Positions 8,685 to 17,673 are shown, counted from the stretch's first letter. The stretch: 64,000 bases of DNA from Mesorhizobium ciceri biovar biserrulae WSM1271 (GCF_000185905.1 NC_014923.1:4487501-4551500); one strand, 5' to 3'. A program made the numbers and translations. Notes: a model not told the origin generated them from the sequence alone.

Positions 8685-8713
8685 TGATTAAACGGAGATT
8701 TAACCGGTGTCAA
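8685..8713 (-). promoter_or_regulatory. candidate sigma-70-type promoter for rpsD
   Basis: On the minus strand a perfect TTGACA (-35, 8708-8713) is followed after 17 bases by TAATCA (-10, 8685-8690). Transcription would begin near 8678, just before the first leader hairpin. The -10 match is only partial. Confidence 0.4.
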
Positions 8714-8836
8714 GCTTGTGGCTGGCGTAGGCCATGGCGACGATATAGCGTCTCTGGGTTGAGTACAGTGCCGGATGTGGCGGGAGGTTGCGCCAGCGGC
8801 ATCAGGAAGGGACCGGAGCAGAGGAGCTACATTCGC

Positions 8837-9046
8837 ATGAAGAAATTCTTCCTTACCCTGACAGGAGCCGCTGTGTTGGCGGGATCCATGGCGGTCATGA
8901 CACCGGAGCCGGCTGAGGCCAGGCATTGGCAAGGGCACCGGCACCACCAGGCTTGCCGCATCGTGATCAAGAAGAAAATTATCTGGCGGCACGGCCACAA
9001 GAAGGTCATCCGCTACAAGATCAAGCAGTGCAGAGGGCGCTGGTAG
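8837..9046 (+). CDS. small secreted basic histidine-rich protein
   Basis: The 69-residue product has a clear signal peptide (MKKFFLTLTGAAVLAG, cleavage probable after AEA at residue 28). The mature part is about 41 residues, very rich in His, Lys and Arg with two cysteines (ACRIV and KQCRGRW) that could form one disulfide. GAGGAG precedes the ATG at 8837; a longer frame upstream lacks sequence sense. Such short cationic periplasmic proteins are common in Rhizobiales but uncharacterised. Metal binding by the histidines is conceivable. A bidirectional terminator follows at 9082. Confidence 0.65.
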   Translation: MKKFFLTLTGAAVLAGSMAVMTPEPAEARHWQGHRHHQACRIVIKKKIIWRHGHKKVIRYKIKQCRGRW

Positions 9047-9081
9047 GCTCCAATCCGGTCTCAGGCGGCCGACATCACTTC

Positions 9082-9108
9082 AAAGCCCGCGGTTTGGCCG
9101 CGGGCTTT
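9082..9108. terminator. bidirectional intrinsic terminator
   Basis: AAAGCCCGCGG (9082-9092) and CCGCGGGCTTT (9098-9108) form an 11-bp stem with a 5-base loop between two convergent small genes. A- and T-rich edges on both arms would let it act in either direction. Confidence 0.7.
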
Positions 9109-9157
9109 CGATTCCGCTCGTGTTCTTCGGCGTTTCCCTTGAACGGCGGACCGCACT

Positions 9158-9346
9158 CTAGCCTTTCGACTTCTTCTCCGGCAGGCCCTTGCGCTTCGTC
9201 TCGGCGAATTCCTCGAGCTGCTTTTCGCTCATCGATTCGTACATTCCCTTGGAAGCGCCCTGGAGTTCGCTCTTCTTGGTCTCGCCGCGCTTGGCCGACA
9301 GAGCCGCGCCGGCGGCTTTCTGCTGGGCTTTCGAGGTGGCTGGCAT
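9158..9346 (-). CDS. small lysine-rich protein, DUF3008-like
   Basis: The 62-residue product begins MPATSKAQQKAAGAAL and contains a helix-rich, charged SMSEKQLEEFAETKRKGLPEK segment. This resembles the small DUF3008 proteins seen widely in proteobacteria, reminiscent of stress-related KGG/Em-like peptides. There is no signal peptide, so it is cytosolic. The ATG at 9346 follows GGGAGA; an earlier in-frame ATG at 9367 is possible but lacks that site. Function is not established. Confidence 0.65.
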   Translation of the reverse strand: MPATSKAQQKAAGAALSAKRGETKKSELQGASKGMYESMSEKQLEEFAETKRKGLPEKKSKG

Positions 9347-9410
9347 GGCTCTTTCTCCCGTTGGCATCAGGAGAAAAACGCAACGACTGCCGTGATGTTC
9401 CGCTTCGCAA

Positions 9411-10211
9411 TCACGACATCGCCAACCCGAACCCCTGCATCAGGCGGCGGGTGGGGAAATCGGCTCTTTTCGATGTGAAGACGGCAAGGTCGGGCCCTTC
9501 AGGCAACATCTCGCCACGACCGCTCGGATCGATGTCGGCGAGAAGCGACAGCGCCCGGCGCGCGATCGCTTCGGCGGGGTCGAGCCAGTCGACCGGCCAA
9601 GGCGCCGTCTTGCGCATACGATTGGCCAGAAAGGGGTAGTGTGTGCAGGCGAGCACGACGATATCCGTACGCAGCGCATCACGTTCGACGAAGCATGGCG
9701 TGATCTCGGCGCGCACGGCCTCCTCATCGACGAAGCCCTCACGCATGTAGATCTCAGCCAGTCCCGCCAGCCTGTCGCTGCCGACCAGGCGGACATGGCA
9801 TTTCTGCGCCCATTTGCTGATCAGGTCGCGCGTGTACTGGCGCTTGACGGTGCCAGGCGTCGCCAGCACCGAAACCAGCCCTGAGCGCGTGCGTTCCGCC
9901 GCCGGCTTGATCGCAGGCACCATGCCGACAAAAGGATGCTCGGGAAATCTGTCGCGCAGCGCGTCGATCACCAACGTCGAGGCGGTGTTGCAGGCGATGA
10001 CCGAAATGGCCGGCGCAAACCGCTCAAGCAGTTTGCCGAACAATTCGAGGATATGCACCCTCAGCGCCGGCTCTTCCCAGGCGCCATAGGGAAACGCAGC
10101 GTCGTCGGCGACATAGATGAAGCGGCGGTCGGGCATCAGCACGCGCGCCTCGCGCAGCACGGTGAGCCCGCCGATGCCCGAATCGAACATCAGGATCGGC
10201 CGCTCAGTCAT
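9411..10211 (-). CDS. murI: glutamate racemase
   Basis: The 266-residue enzyme interconverts L- and D-glutamate for peptidoglycan. The family's paired catalytic cysteines are visible: Cys74 in VIACNTAST and Cys189 in LACTHYPFL. The N-terminal DSGIGGLTV (Asp10, Ser11) and the PYG substrate loop (residues 41-43) are also present. The ATG at 10211 gives the normal N terminus; an in-frame extension to 10421 would run into the methyltransferase gene. The start overlaps the end of the upstream methyltransferase gene by 8 bases. Confidence 0.95.
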   Translation of the reverse strand: MTERPILMFDSGIGGLTVLREARVLMPDRRFIYVADDAAFPYGAWEEPALRVHILELFGKLLERFAPAISVIACNTASTLVIDALRDRFPEHPFVGMVPAIKPAAERTRSGLVSVLATPGTVKRQYTRDLISKWAQKCHVRLVGSDRLAGLAEIYMREGFVDEEAVRAEITPCFVERDALRTDIVVLACTHYPFLANRMRKTAPWPVDWLDPAEAIARRALSLLADIDPSGRGEMLPEGPDLAVFTSKRADFPTRRLMQGFGLAMS

Positions 10212-11118
10212 TGTCGGTTCCTTTTCCGCCAAGCGGCGGTATGTCATCGTCCTTGCCGGCGCCGGCAAGGCGCGCCGCTTCCGCCTTGCGGGCCCGCGCG
10301 GCGGCCGCGGGCAAGCGCCGTGGATCATCGCCAGGGGACCCGTCGCCGCGCGGCATCGCCGGCGAAAACCTGTCGAGCGACGAGATGATGCCGCGCAGCA
10401 CCTTGAGCTCCGGTTCGGCAAAACCGGCGCGCGTCAGCACCGCACGCAGATTGTCGATCATTTTCGGCTTCTTCGGTGCCGGCCGGAAATAGCCGCGCGC
10501 TTCCAGTGCGCCTTCGAGATAGGCGAACAGGCCGTGCAATTCCTCCTTGCTTGCCGGCTTCATGTCCGGGCCGGAAAAATTGGTCTTGGTCTCGTCTTCC
10601 AGGCCGGACTTCATCCATTCGTAGGACATCAGAAGCGCGGCCTGGGCGATGTTGAGCGATGAGAAATCGGGATCGACCGGGAACGTGACGATCTCGTCGG
10701 CAAGGCCGACCTCGTCATTGTAGAGGCCGAAGCGTTCGCGTCCGAACAGGATGCCGGTGCGCTGGCCCATTGCGTGGCGCGCCCGCAGCAATCTGCCCGC
10801 CTCCACCGGCCCGCGCACGGATTTGAAGCCGTCGCGCTGCCTGGCCGTGGTGGCGAAGACGAAGTTCAGGTCAGCGAGCGCCGAGGCCAGATCGTCAAAG
10901 ACGGTGACGGCGTCGATGACATGATCGGCGCGGCTCGCCGCCGCGCGTGCCTTCTCGCTCGGCCAACCGTCACGCGGATTGACGAGGCGCAGCTCCGACA
11001 GACCGAAATTGGCCATGGCGCGCGCGACCATGCCGATGTTCTCGCCAAGCTGAGGCTCGACGAGGATGATCGCCGGGCCGGCGGTCATGAGGCCACGCTG
11101 AAAGTCCGTTCCTGCCAT
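10204..11118 (-). CDS. trmJ: TrmJ/SpoU-type RNA 2'-O-methyltransferase
   Basis: The 304-residue protein has the SPOUT knot signatures: an early ILVEPQLGENIGMVARAM segment (the N of ENIG is conserved), LVNPRDGWP, GILFGRERFGL in the AdoMet region, and a final SSLNIAQAALLMSYEW. This pattern is that of TrmJ, which 2'-O-methylates position 32 of tRNAs, although other substrates are possible. A charged C-terminal tail of about 60 residues is longer than the core domain needs. It is coupled to murI by an 8-base overlap. Confidence 0.82.
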   Translation of the reverse strand: MAGTDFQRGLMTAGPAIILVEPQLGENIGMVARAMANFGLSELRLVNPRDGWPSEKARAAASRADHVIDAVTVFDDLASALADLNFVFATTARQRDGFKSVRGPVEAGRLLRARHAMGQRTGILFGRERFGLYNDEVGLADEIVTFPVDPDFSSLNIAQAALLMSYEWMKSGLEDETKTNFSGPDMKPASKEELHGLFAYLEGALEARGYFRPAPKKPKMIDNLRAVLTRAGFAEPELKVLRGIISSLDRFSPAMPRGDGSPGDDPRRLPAAAARARKAEAARLAGAGKDDDIPPLGGKGTDND

Positions 11119-11700
11119 ATGTTCCAGATGATTGCGCTACGAAGTTCCCGCGTCCTGCCATATCGATACGGCTTTTTGAAGAGCGGTCGACCGGCAAACC
11201 GAGAAATAACCCTATGTACCCCTGCCGCTCCGTTGGCTTACACAGCGGACCTAGGATTACGTGAATGAGCAGGTGGTCGCACGCTATGGATGCGTTGACC
11301 GGCAGGCTAGAAGATAGGACCGCTTGTGCGCCGACGGACGAATTGCTGAGCCGTACGGACAAAAATGGTGGGACTCTACTTCCTACCGTACTGCGCACAG
11401 TCACCCAAAATCTTTGCAATATGTGGCGGCTCGTGCACGCTGTTGCTATCGTTGATATTTTCGCATGACACGAAATCATCTACCATCCGAGCGGATATTT
11501 ATTTGCGGTGACACATCGCGTCGCTGGAGAATCAATTTAGAAACAGGTAATATCCATATCGCTTGGGGTTCAATGTGCATCGACGAATAGTCTTGGAAGG
11601 CGGAGTGCGCTTGCACACTCATGTCTTTTATCTGTGCCCCAAGCATTTCGACACGGGTTTCAATGGCCGACGAGGGTGTTGGCTAAAATAGGAGGGGCAA
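11119..11700. other. 582-base non-coding stretch, AT-richer than its surroundings
   Basis: No convincing gene is visible on either strand; a 67-codon frame at 11265-11468 has no ribosome binding site and unlikely composition. The stretch is clearly lower in GC than the flanking genes, especially 11450-11700. It ends in ATAGGAGGGGC, a strong ribosome binding site for the beta-helix gene. It probably holds that gene's promoter and perhaps the remains of acquired DNA. Confidence 0.5.
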
Positions 11701-12678
11701 ATGAAAGTCGTACGATTTTTCCTTTCACTCGCAGTGCTGGCTCTGGCGTCAGCCTTCCTGATTGCGCCGGCTTCCGCGCAAGCGACACGGACATGGGTTT
11801 CCGGCGTTGGCGACGACGCCAATCCGTGCAGCCGAACGGCACCTTGCAAGACATTTGCCGGTGCTATCTCGAAGACCGCGACGAGCGGCGAAATCAACTG
11901 TATCGATCCGGGCGGCTTTGGCGGGGTCACCATCACCAAATCCATCACCATCGACTGCAGAAACACTGAAGCTGGTGTGCTTGTGAGCGGCACGAACGCT
12001 ATCATTGTCAACACCCTTGCCGGCTCCGCGGTGCATCTTCGCGGCCTCGACATATTCGGTTTGGGTACCGGCCTCGACGGCGTGCGTATGCTTGGTCAAG
12101 GTCAACTGCATGTCGAGGACTGCAACATTGAGAGGTTTACCAGCAACGGCGTCGAATTTGCCGCCAACGGGAGCAGCGAACTCTACATAAGCAACACCCG
12201 GATAGCCGAGGTAGGTGCGGAAGGTGTTCTTATCAAATCGTCCGTGGCCGCCGGAATCAATGCCATCCTCTCAAAGGTTGAAGTGACCAACAGCGGCAGC
12301 GGCATTCTTGTCGACGGCACTGGCAACACCATTGCCATGAACATGACACTGACCAACAGCCTGGTCAGCGGCAACACCGGCAACGGTGTTGCGATCAAAT
12401 CCATCGCCGCGGCATCGCCGGTGCGCGCGACAATTGTAGGCACCACGATCAGCGCCAATGCCGGCGTCGGCGTCAACGCAAACGGTGCTGCCGCCAGCGG
12501 CAACGGCAGCGCCATCGCCTTTCTCGGCGGATCGGTGGTATTCGGCAATGTCACCGGAGCCAGCAACACTGGTAGCGGCGCCGTCCAGTCGTTCAAGAAC
12601 AACATGATTTCCGGCAACCTAACCGACGGCACGCCGATCACGGCATTCCCCGGCCCCGGCGGTACACCGTTGCAATAA
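11701..12678 (+). CDS. secreted right-handed parallel beta-helix protein
   Basis: The 325-residue product has a signal peptide (cleavage probable after ASA at residue 26). It then shows repeated short strands rich in Gly, Asn, Val and Ile (for example IFGLGTGLDGVRM, SGSGILVDGTGN, SGNTGNGVAI, SANAGVGVNANG), the pattern of pectate-lyase-like beta-helix proteins. Four N-terminal cysteines (including NPC and APCKTF) could form disulfides. I see no recognised polysaccharide lyase catalytic motif. It is likely periplasmic or exported, possibly for polysaccharide binding. The strong ribosome binding site and AT-rich upstream region suggest an independent, possibly acquired unit. Confidence 0.75.
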   Translation: MKVVRFFLSLAVLALASAFLIAPASAQATRTWVSGVGDDANPCSRTAPCKTFAGAISKTATSGEINCIDPGGFGGVTITKSITIDCRNTEAGVLVSGTNAIIVNTLAGSAVHLRGLDIFGLGTGLDGVRMLGQGQLHVEDCNIERFTSNGVEFAANGSSELYISNTRIAEVGAEGVLIKSSVAAGINAILSKVEVTNSGSGILVDGTGNTIAMNMTLTNSLVSGNTGNGVAIKSIAAASPVRATIVGTTISANAGVGVNANGAAASGNGSAIAFLGGSVVFGNVTGASNTGSGAVQSFKNNMISGNLTDGTPITAFPGPGGTPLQ

Positions 12679-12682
12679 GCGC

Positions 12683-12700
12683 CTGCCGCCTCGGCGGCAG
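12683..12700. repeat. short GC-rich hairpin after the beta-helix gene
   Basis: CTGCCGCC (12683-12690) and GGCGGCAG (12693-12700) form a compact perfect stem right after the stop codon. No T-run follows, so it more likely protects the 3' end than terminates; a proper terminator follows at 12711. Confidence 0.55.
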
Positions 12701-12710
12701 CATGAAACAA

Positions 12711-12759
12711 AGGCGATGCCGGCAGCTTCCCAAGAGGCGTGCAGGCATCGCCTTTTTTT
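12711..12759 (+). terminator. intrinsic terminator of the beta-helix gene
   Basis: AGGCGATGCC (12711-12720) pairs with GGCATCGCCT (12744-12753) and is followed by a run of Ts. The 23-base loop is long, but the stem and T-run are convincing. It separates the beta-helix gene from icd. Confidence 0.75.
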
Positions 12760-12899
12760 GTTCCCGCTTACTACGGCAATGGCCCGCGTCTTTCGCCTTG
12801 CCCCAGTTTGCACCGTCCGGATCGCTTTGCTATAGGCGAGGTCCTATTCTGGCGGGGCCGGCCCGCAATCAATCAACTTTCGAACGAGGCATTCTTTCC

Positions 12900-14111
12900 A
12901 TGGCGAAGATCAAGGTGGCGAACCCGGTCGTCGAACTCGACGGCGACGAGATGACCCGCATCATCTGGCAGTTCATCAAGGACAAGCTGATCCACCCTTA
13001 TCTCGACCTCAAGCTGGAATATTACGACCTCGGCATCGAGCATCGCGACGCCACCAACGACCAGGTGACCATCGATTCGGCCAACGCCATCAAGAAATAC
13101 GGCGTCGGCGTGAAATGCGCGACGATCACGCCTGACGAGCAGCGCGTCGAGGAGTTCAAGCTGAAGAAGATGTGGAAGTCGCCGAACGGCACCATCCGCA
13201 ATATCCTCGGCGGCACCATCTTCCGCGAGCCGATCATCATGAAGAACGTGCCGCGCCTGGTGCCCGGCTGGACCAAGCCGATCATCGTCGGCCGTCATGC
13301 CTTCGGCGACCAGTACCGCGCCACCGATTTCCGCTTCCCCGGCAAGGGCAAGCTGACCATCAAGTTCGTCGGCGAGGACGGCCAGGTGATCGAGCACGAC
13401 GTGTATGATGCGCCCGGCGCCGGTGTCGCCATGGCCATGTACAATCTCGATGAGTCGATCCGCGAGTTCGCCCGCGCCTCGCTGAACTACGGCCTGCTGC
13501 GCAACTACCCGGTCTATCTGTCGACCAAGAACACCATCCTCAAGGCCTATGACGGCCGCTTCAAGGATATCTTCCAGGAGGTCTACGAGGCTGAATTCGA
13601 GGCCGAGTTCAAGTCGAAGAAGCTGTGGTACGAGCACCGCCTGATCGACGACATGGTGGCCTCCGCCCTGAAATGGTCGGGCGGCTATGTCTGGGCCTGC
13701 AAGAACTATGATGGTGACGTGCAGTCCGACACGGTCGCGCAAGGTTTCGGCTCACTCGGCCTGATGACCTCGGTGCTGATGACGCCGGACGGCAAGACCG
13801 TGGAAGCGGAAGCCGCGCACGGCACCGTCACCCGCCACTACCGCCAGCATCAGAAGGGCGAGGAAACCTCGACCAATTCGATCGCCTCGATCTTCGCCTG
13901 GACGCGTGGCCTCACCCATCGCGCCAAGCTCGACGACAATGCCGAGTTGAAGCGCTTTGCCGAGACGCTGGAAAAAGTCTGCATCCAGACGGTCGAGTCC
14001 GGCTTCATGACCAAGGACCTGTCGCTGCTGATCGGCCCCGACCAGCCTTGGCTGTCGACCACCGGTTTCCTCGACAAGATCGACGAGAACCTGCAGAAGG
14101 CGATGGCCTGA
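12900..14111 (+). CDS. icd: NADP-dependent isocitrate dehydrogenase
   Basis: The 403-residue enzyme oxidatively decarboxylates isocitrate to 2-oxoglutarate in the TCA cycle. It has the N terminus of the type II, eukaryote-like NADP-ICDH usual in Rhizobiales (AKIKVANPVVELDGDEMTR), then CATITPDEQRV and SPNGTIRNILGGT, and near the C terminus the cofactor segment AAHGTVTRHYRQHQ, whose Arg/His residues favour NADP over NAD. The ATG at 12900 is preferred because the in-frame extension upstream has no family sequence. GAGGC lies 11 bases upstream. Confidence 0.96.
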   Translation: MAKIKVANPVVELDGDEMTRIIWQFIKDKLIHPYLDLKLEYYDLGIEHRDATNDQVTIDSANAIKKYGVGVKCATITPDEQRVEEFKLKKMWKSPNGTIRNILGGTIFREPIIMKNVPRLVPGWTKPIIVGRHAFGDQYRATDFRFPGKGKLTIKFVGEDGQVIEHDVYDAPGAGVAMAMYNLDESIREFARASLNYGLLRNYPVYLSTKNTILKAYDGRFKDIFQEVYEAEFEAEFKSKKLWYEHRLIDDMVASALKWSGGYVWACKNYDGDVQSDTVAQGFGSLGLMTSVLMTPDGKTVEAEAAHGTVTRHYRQHQKGEETSTNSIASIFAWTRGLTHRAKLDDNAELKRFAETLEKVCIQTVESGFMTKDLSLLIGPDQPWLSTTGFLDKIDENLQKAMA

Positions 14112-14123
14112 TAAGTAAGCAAG

Positions 14124-14750
14124 ATGGGCAAGCCCATCGTCTACGGGGCGGATTACAGCGTCTATGTACGCATCGTCCGCCTCGTATTCGCGGAAAAAGG
14201 CATCGACTACGAGCTTGTGCCGGTCGATGTCTTTGCCGCCGAGGGCGTTCCCGCCTGGTATTTCGAACATCATCCGTTCGGCCGCATCCCGGCCTTCGAG
14301 CATGACGGATTCCGGCTGTTCGAGACGAGCGCGATTGCCAGATATGTTGACGAGGCGTTCGACGGGCCAGCGCTGCAAGCGACGGAGCCTCGTGGCCGCG
14401 CAACCATGAACCAGATCATCGGCATGCTCGATGCCTATGCCTACAGATCGATGGTCTGGGATGTCGCCGTCGAGCGGCTGGAGAAGGCTCAGCCGGATGA
14501 GGCGTTGATCGCCGGCGGCCTTGCTCAGGCGAGCAAAGCGCTTCGGACGCTGTCCGCGCTGAAAGCGCCGGGACCGTGGCTGCTGGGCGACCAGCTGACG
14601 CTGGCCGACCTGCATGCCGCACCGATCATCGGCTATTTCGTCAAGGTCGCCGAGGGGCAAAATCTGCTGGCCGAGTTCCCTGATATCCGGGACTGGTATG
14701 CGCGCATTGCGGCTCGGCCGAGCTTCGTGCAGACTGAAAAAATCGGCTGA
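14124..14750 (+). CDS. glutathione S-transferase family protein
   Basis: The 208-residue protein has a thioredoxin-like N-terminal domain (residues 1-80, with the cis-proline in RIPAFEHDG and the glutathione-contacting ETSAIARY) and an all-helical C-terminal domain with LLGDQLTLADLHAAP, the conserved N-capping box of GSTs. The start follows icd after 12 bases, so the two may be co-transcribed. The substrate is not predictable. The N-terminal tyrosine/serine region (GADYSVYVR) could provide the catalytic hydroxyl. Confidence 0.87.
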   Translation: MGKPIVYGADYSVYVRIVRLVFAEKGIDYELVPVDVFAAEGVPAWYFEHHPFGRIPAFEHDGFRLFETSAIARYVDEAFDGPALQATEPRGRATMNQIIGMLDAYAYRSMVWDVAVERLEKAQPDEALIAGGLAQASKALRTLSALKAPGPWLLGDQLTLADLHAAPIIGYFVKVAEGQNLLAEFPDIRDWYARIAARPSFVQTEKIG

Positions 14751-14801
14751 TAAGAGACGTCCGCTGTCCCTCCAACCGTTGCTTTAAATTCAGTCCACTC
14801 C

Positions 14802-17468
14802 CTACGCCGCTTCGAGTGCCGCCCTTACCGCAGCAATCGCATCATCGGCCTTGGAAGCGTCGGGGCCGCCAGCCTGGGCCATGTCGGGCCGCCCGCCGCC
14901 GCCCTGCCCGCCGAGCGCCGCCGAGGCCACTCGGACAAGGTCGACGGCGCTGAAGCGGCCGACGAGGTCGTCGGTGACGGCGACGACGACGCTGGCCTTG
15001 TTGTCCTCACCGGAGCCGACGAAGACGACGACGCCGGAGCCGAGCGACGTCTTGCCGGCATCGGCCAGCGGCTTCAGGTCCTTCGGTGAGACACCTGAGA
15101 CCGTCTTGCCGAGAAAGCCGACACCGGCCACCGTCTCATTGGCGGCTGGAGCATCGGCAGACGATCCGCCGCCCAATGCCAGCTTCTTGCGCGCTTCGGT
15201 CAGTTCCTTTTCGAGCTTCTTGCGCTCTTCGAGCAGCGTCTCGACGCGCGCCGGTACATCGGCCGGCGAAATCTTCAACACGGCTGCCGTCGCCTTCAAA
15301 CGCCTGTCCTGCTCGTCGAGATGTTTGCGCGCGGCTTCGCCCGTCAATGCCTCGATGCGGCGCACGCCGGCGGCGACCGCGCTGTCCGATACGACACGCA
15401 CGAGGCCGATATCGCCGGTCGCCCGGACATGGGTGCCACCGCAGAGCTCGACCGAATAGGGCCGGTTCGCCTTGGCGCCGTGCAGGCCGGTGCCCATCGA
15501 CACGACGCGCACTTCGTCGCCGTACTTTTCGCCAAACAGCGCCATGGCGCCCTCGGCGATGGCATCGTCGACCGACATCAGGCGCGTGGTCACCGGGCCG
15601 TTCTGGACGACGATCTCGTTGGCCATGCGCTCGACCTCTTCGAGGTCTTCGGCCGAAATCGGCTTGTTGTGCGAGATGTCAAAGCGCAGGCGCTCGGGCG
15701 CGACCAGCGAGCCCTTCTGTGCGACATGGCTGCCCAGCACTTCGCGCAGCGCCTCATGGATCAGATGCGTCGCGGAATGGTTGGCGCGCAGCCTCGAGCG
15801 CCTTGCATGATCGACCTTCAGCTCGACAGCCGCGCCCGTCTTGACGGTGCCGCTGGCCACCTTGCCGATATGCACGAACAGCCCGTCGGCCTTCTTCTGC
15901 GTATCCGAAACCTCGATCGAGAACCCCTCGCCGGAGATGACGCCGGTGTCGCCCATCTGGCCGCCGGACTCGGCATAGAACGGCGTCTGGTTGACGACGA
16001 TCGCCACCGCGTCGCCCTTGCCGGCGCCGTCGACAGCCTTGCCGTCCCGGACAAGCGCCTGGATGATGCCTTCCGCAGCTTCAGTCTCATAGCCGAGGAA
16101 CTCGGTGGCGCCGGCCTTCTCGCGCACCGAGAACCAGATGGTCTCGGTGGCGGCGTCGCCGGACCCGGCCCAATGCTTGCGCGCCTCGGCCTTCTGCTGC
16201 TCCATCGCGTTGGTGAAGCCGGCAGTATCGACCGAGATGCTGCGCTGGCGCAGTGCGTCCTGCGTCAGGTCGAGCGGGAAGCCATAGGTGTCGTAGAGCT
16301 TGAAGGCCGTCTCGCCATCCAGCATGTCGCCGGCATGCAGCGTTTCGGTCGCCTCGGAAAGCAGGCCGAGGCCGCGCACCAGCGTCTTGCGAAACCTGGT
16401 CTCCTCGAGCTTCAGCGTCTCGGTGATCAATTGTTCGCCGCGCAGCAGTTCCGGATAGGCCTGGCCCATTTCGCGCACCAGCGCCGGCACCAGCTTCCAC
16501 ATCAGCGGTTCGTTGGCACCGAGCAACTGCGCATGGCGCATGGCGCGGCGCATGATGCGGCGCAGGACGTAGCCCCTGCCTTCGTTCGAGGGCAGCACGC
16601 CATCGGCGACCAGGAAGGAGGACGAGCGCAGATGATCGGCAATGACCCGGTAGGAGGCGACCGTCTCCTTGTCGGGACCATGCCCGATCGCGGACGAGGC
16701 CGCGTCGATCAGGTGACGGAACAGATCGGTCTCGAAGACGCTTTCCACCCCTTGCAGGATGGAGGCCATGCGCTCCAGGCCCATGCCGGTGTCGATCGAG
16801 GGGCGCGGCAGGTCGATGCGCTCCTCCTTCGTCACCTGTTCATACTGCATGAACACCAGGTTCCAGAATTCCAGGAAACGGTCGCCATCTTCCTCCGGGC
16901 TGCCGGGAGGGCCGCCCCAGATGTGCTCGCCGCGGTCGATGAAGATCTCCGAGCACGGCCCGCAGGGTCCGGTGTCGCCCATCGCCCAGAAATTGTCCGA
17001 GGTCGCGATGCGAATGATGCGGTCGTCGGAAAAACCGGCGATCTTCTTCCAGAAGCCGGCCGCCTCGTCGTCCGTGTGATAGACGGTGACCAGCAGCTTG
17101 TCCTTGCTCAGCCCGAATTCCCTGGTGATCAGGTTCCAGGCAAGCTCGATGGCGCGCTCCTTGAAATAGTCGCCGAAGGAGAAGTTGCCGAGCATCTCGA
17201 AGAAGGTCAGATGACGCGCGGTGTAGCCGACATTGTCGAGATCGTTGTGCTTGCCGCCGGCGCGAACGCTCTTCTGGGCGGTCGAGGCGCGCGAATAGGG
17301 CCGCTTCTCCAGGCCGGTGAAGACGTTCTTGAACTGTACCATGCCGGCGTTGGTGAACATCAGCGTCGGGTCGTTGCGCGGCACCAGCGGACTCGACGCG
17401 ACGATCTCGTGACCCTCCTTGCGGAAGTAGTCGAGAAATGTCGACCGGATTTCGTTCACGCCACTCAT
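14802..17468 (-). CDS. alaS: alanine--tRNA ligase
   Basis: The 888-residue protein is full length. It has the class II catalytic domain at the N terminus (RSTFLDYFRKEGHE, MLGNFSFGDYFKE), the editing domain with the HSATHLIHEAL zinc motif, the second editing ligand set CGGTHV, and a C-terminal DHHA1 domain ending in a glycine-rich GGQGGGGRPDMAQAGG. It charges tRNA-Ala and clears mischarged Ser and Gly. AAGGCAG precedes the ATG at 17468. A hairpin CCGCCGG/CCGGCGG (17491-17508) lies in its leader. It follows recA on the same strand, as often in this group, with a terminator between them. Confidence 0.97.
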   Translation of the reverse strand: MSGVNEIRSTFLDYFRKEGHEIVASSPLVPRNDPTLMFTNAGMVQFKNVFTGLEKRPYSRASTAQKSVRAGGKHNDLDNVGYTARHLTFFEMLGNFSFGDYFKERAIELAWNLITREFGLSKDKLLVTVYHTDDEAAGFWKKIAGFSDDRIIRIATSDNFWAMGDTGPCGPCSEIFIDRGEHIWGGPPGSPEEDGDRFLEFWNLVFMQYEQVTKEERIDLPRPSIDTGMGLERMASILQGVESVFETDLFRHLIDAASSAIGHGPDKETVASYRVIADHLRSSSFLVADGVLPSNEGRGYVLRRIMRRAMRHAQLLGANEPLMWKLVPALVREMGQAYPELLRGEQLITETLKLEETRFRKTLVRGLGLLSEATETLHAGDMLDGETAFKLYDTYGFPLDLTQDALRQRSISVDTAGFTNAMEQQKAEARKHWAGSGDAATETIWFSVREKAGATEFLGYETEAAEGIIQALVRDGKAVDGAGKGDAVAIVVNQTPFYAESGGQMGDTGVISGEGFSIEVSDTQKKADGLFVHIGKVASGTVKTGAAVELKVDHARRSRLRANHSATHLIHEALREVLGSHVAQKGSLVAPERLRFDISHNKPISAEDLEEVERMANEIVVQNGPVTTRLMSVDDAIAEGAMALFGEKYGDEVRVVSMGTGLHGAKANRPYSVELCGGTHVRATGDIGLVRVVSDSAVAAGVRRIEALTGEAARKHLDEQDRRLKATAAVLKISPADVPARVETLLEERKKLEKELTEARKKLALGGGSSADAPAANETVAGVGFLGKTVSGVSPKDLKPLADAGKTSLGSGVVVFVGSGEDNKASVVVAVTDDLVGRFSAVDLVRVASAALGGQGGGGRPDMAQAGGPDASKADDAIAAVRAALEAA

Positions 17469-17646
17469 GAATGCTGCCTTTTCGGAAGGGCCGCCGGCAA
17501 ACCGGCGGAAATGGGCTCTGCGTTTTAGAAGATTAGGACTTGGCCTTTTAGCCGCCGCGCTTCACCCTGTCCAGAAACACGGAATTGGTCCAATCCACGG
17601 CCTTTGCCGGCCGTTCGAACCGGCCTGTTTTCGCCGCCGAAACGCA

Positions 17647-17673
17647 AAACCGCCGGCACTGGGCCGGCGGTTT
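17647..17673 (-). terminator. intrinsic terminator of recA
   Basis: AAACCGCCGGC (17647-17657) and GCCGGCGGTTT (17663-17673) form an 11-bp stem with a 5-base loop. On the minus strand it is followed by TGCG after the stem's own Ts. It lies about 90 bases after the recA stop and before alaS. Confidence 0.75.

Noticed and set aside
11265..11468. 67-codon plus-strand frame in the AT-richer stretch
   Set aside because: No ribosome binding site, no family resemblance, and an equally long minus frame covers the same bases.
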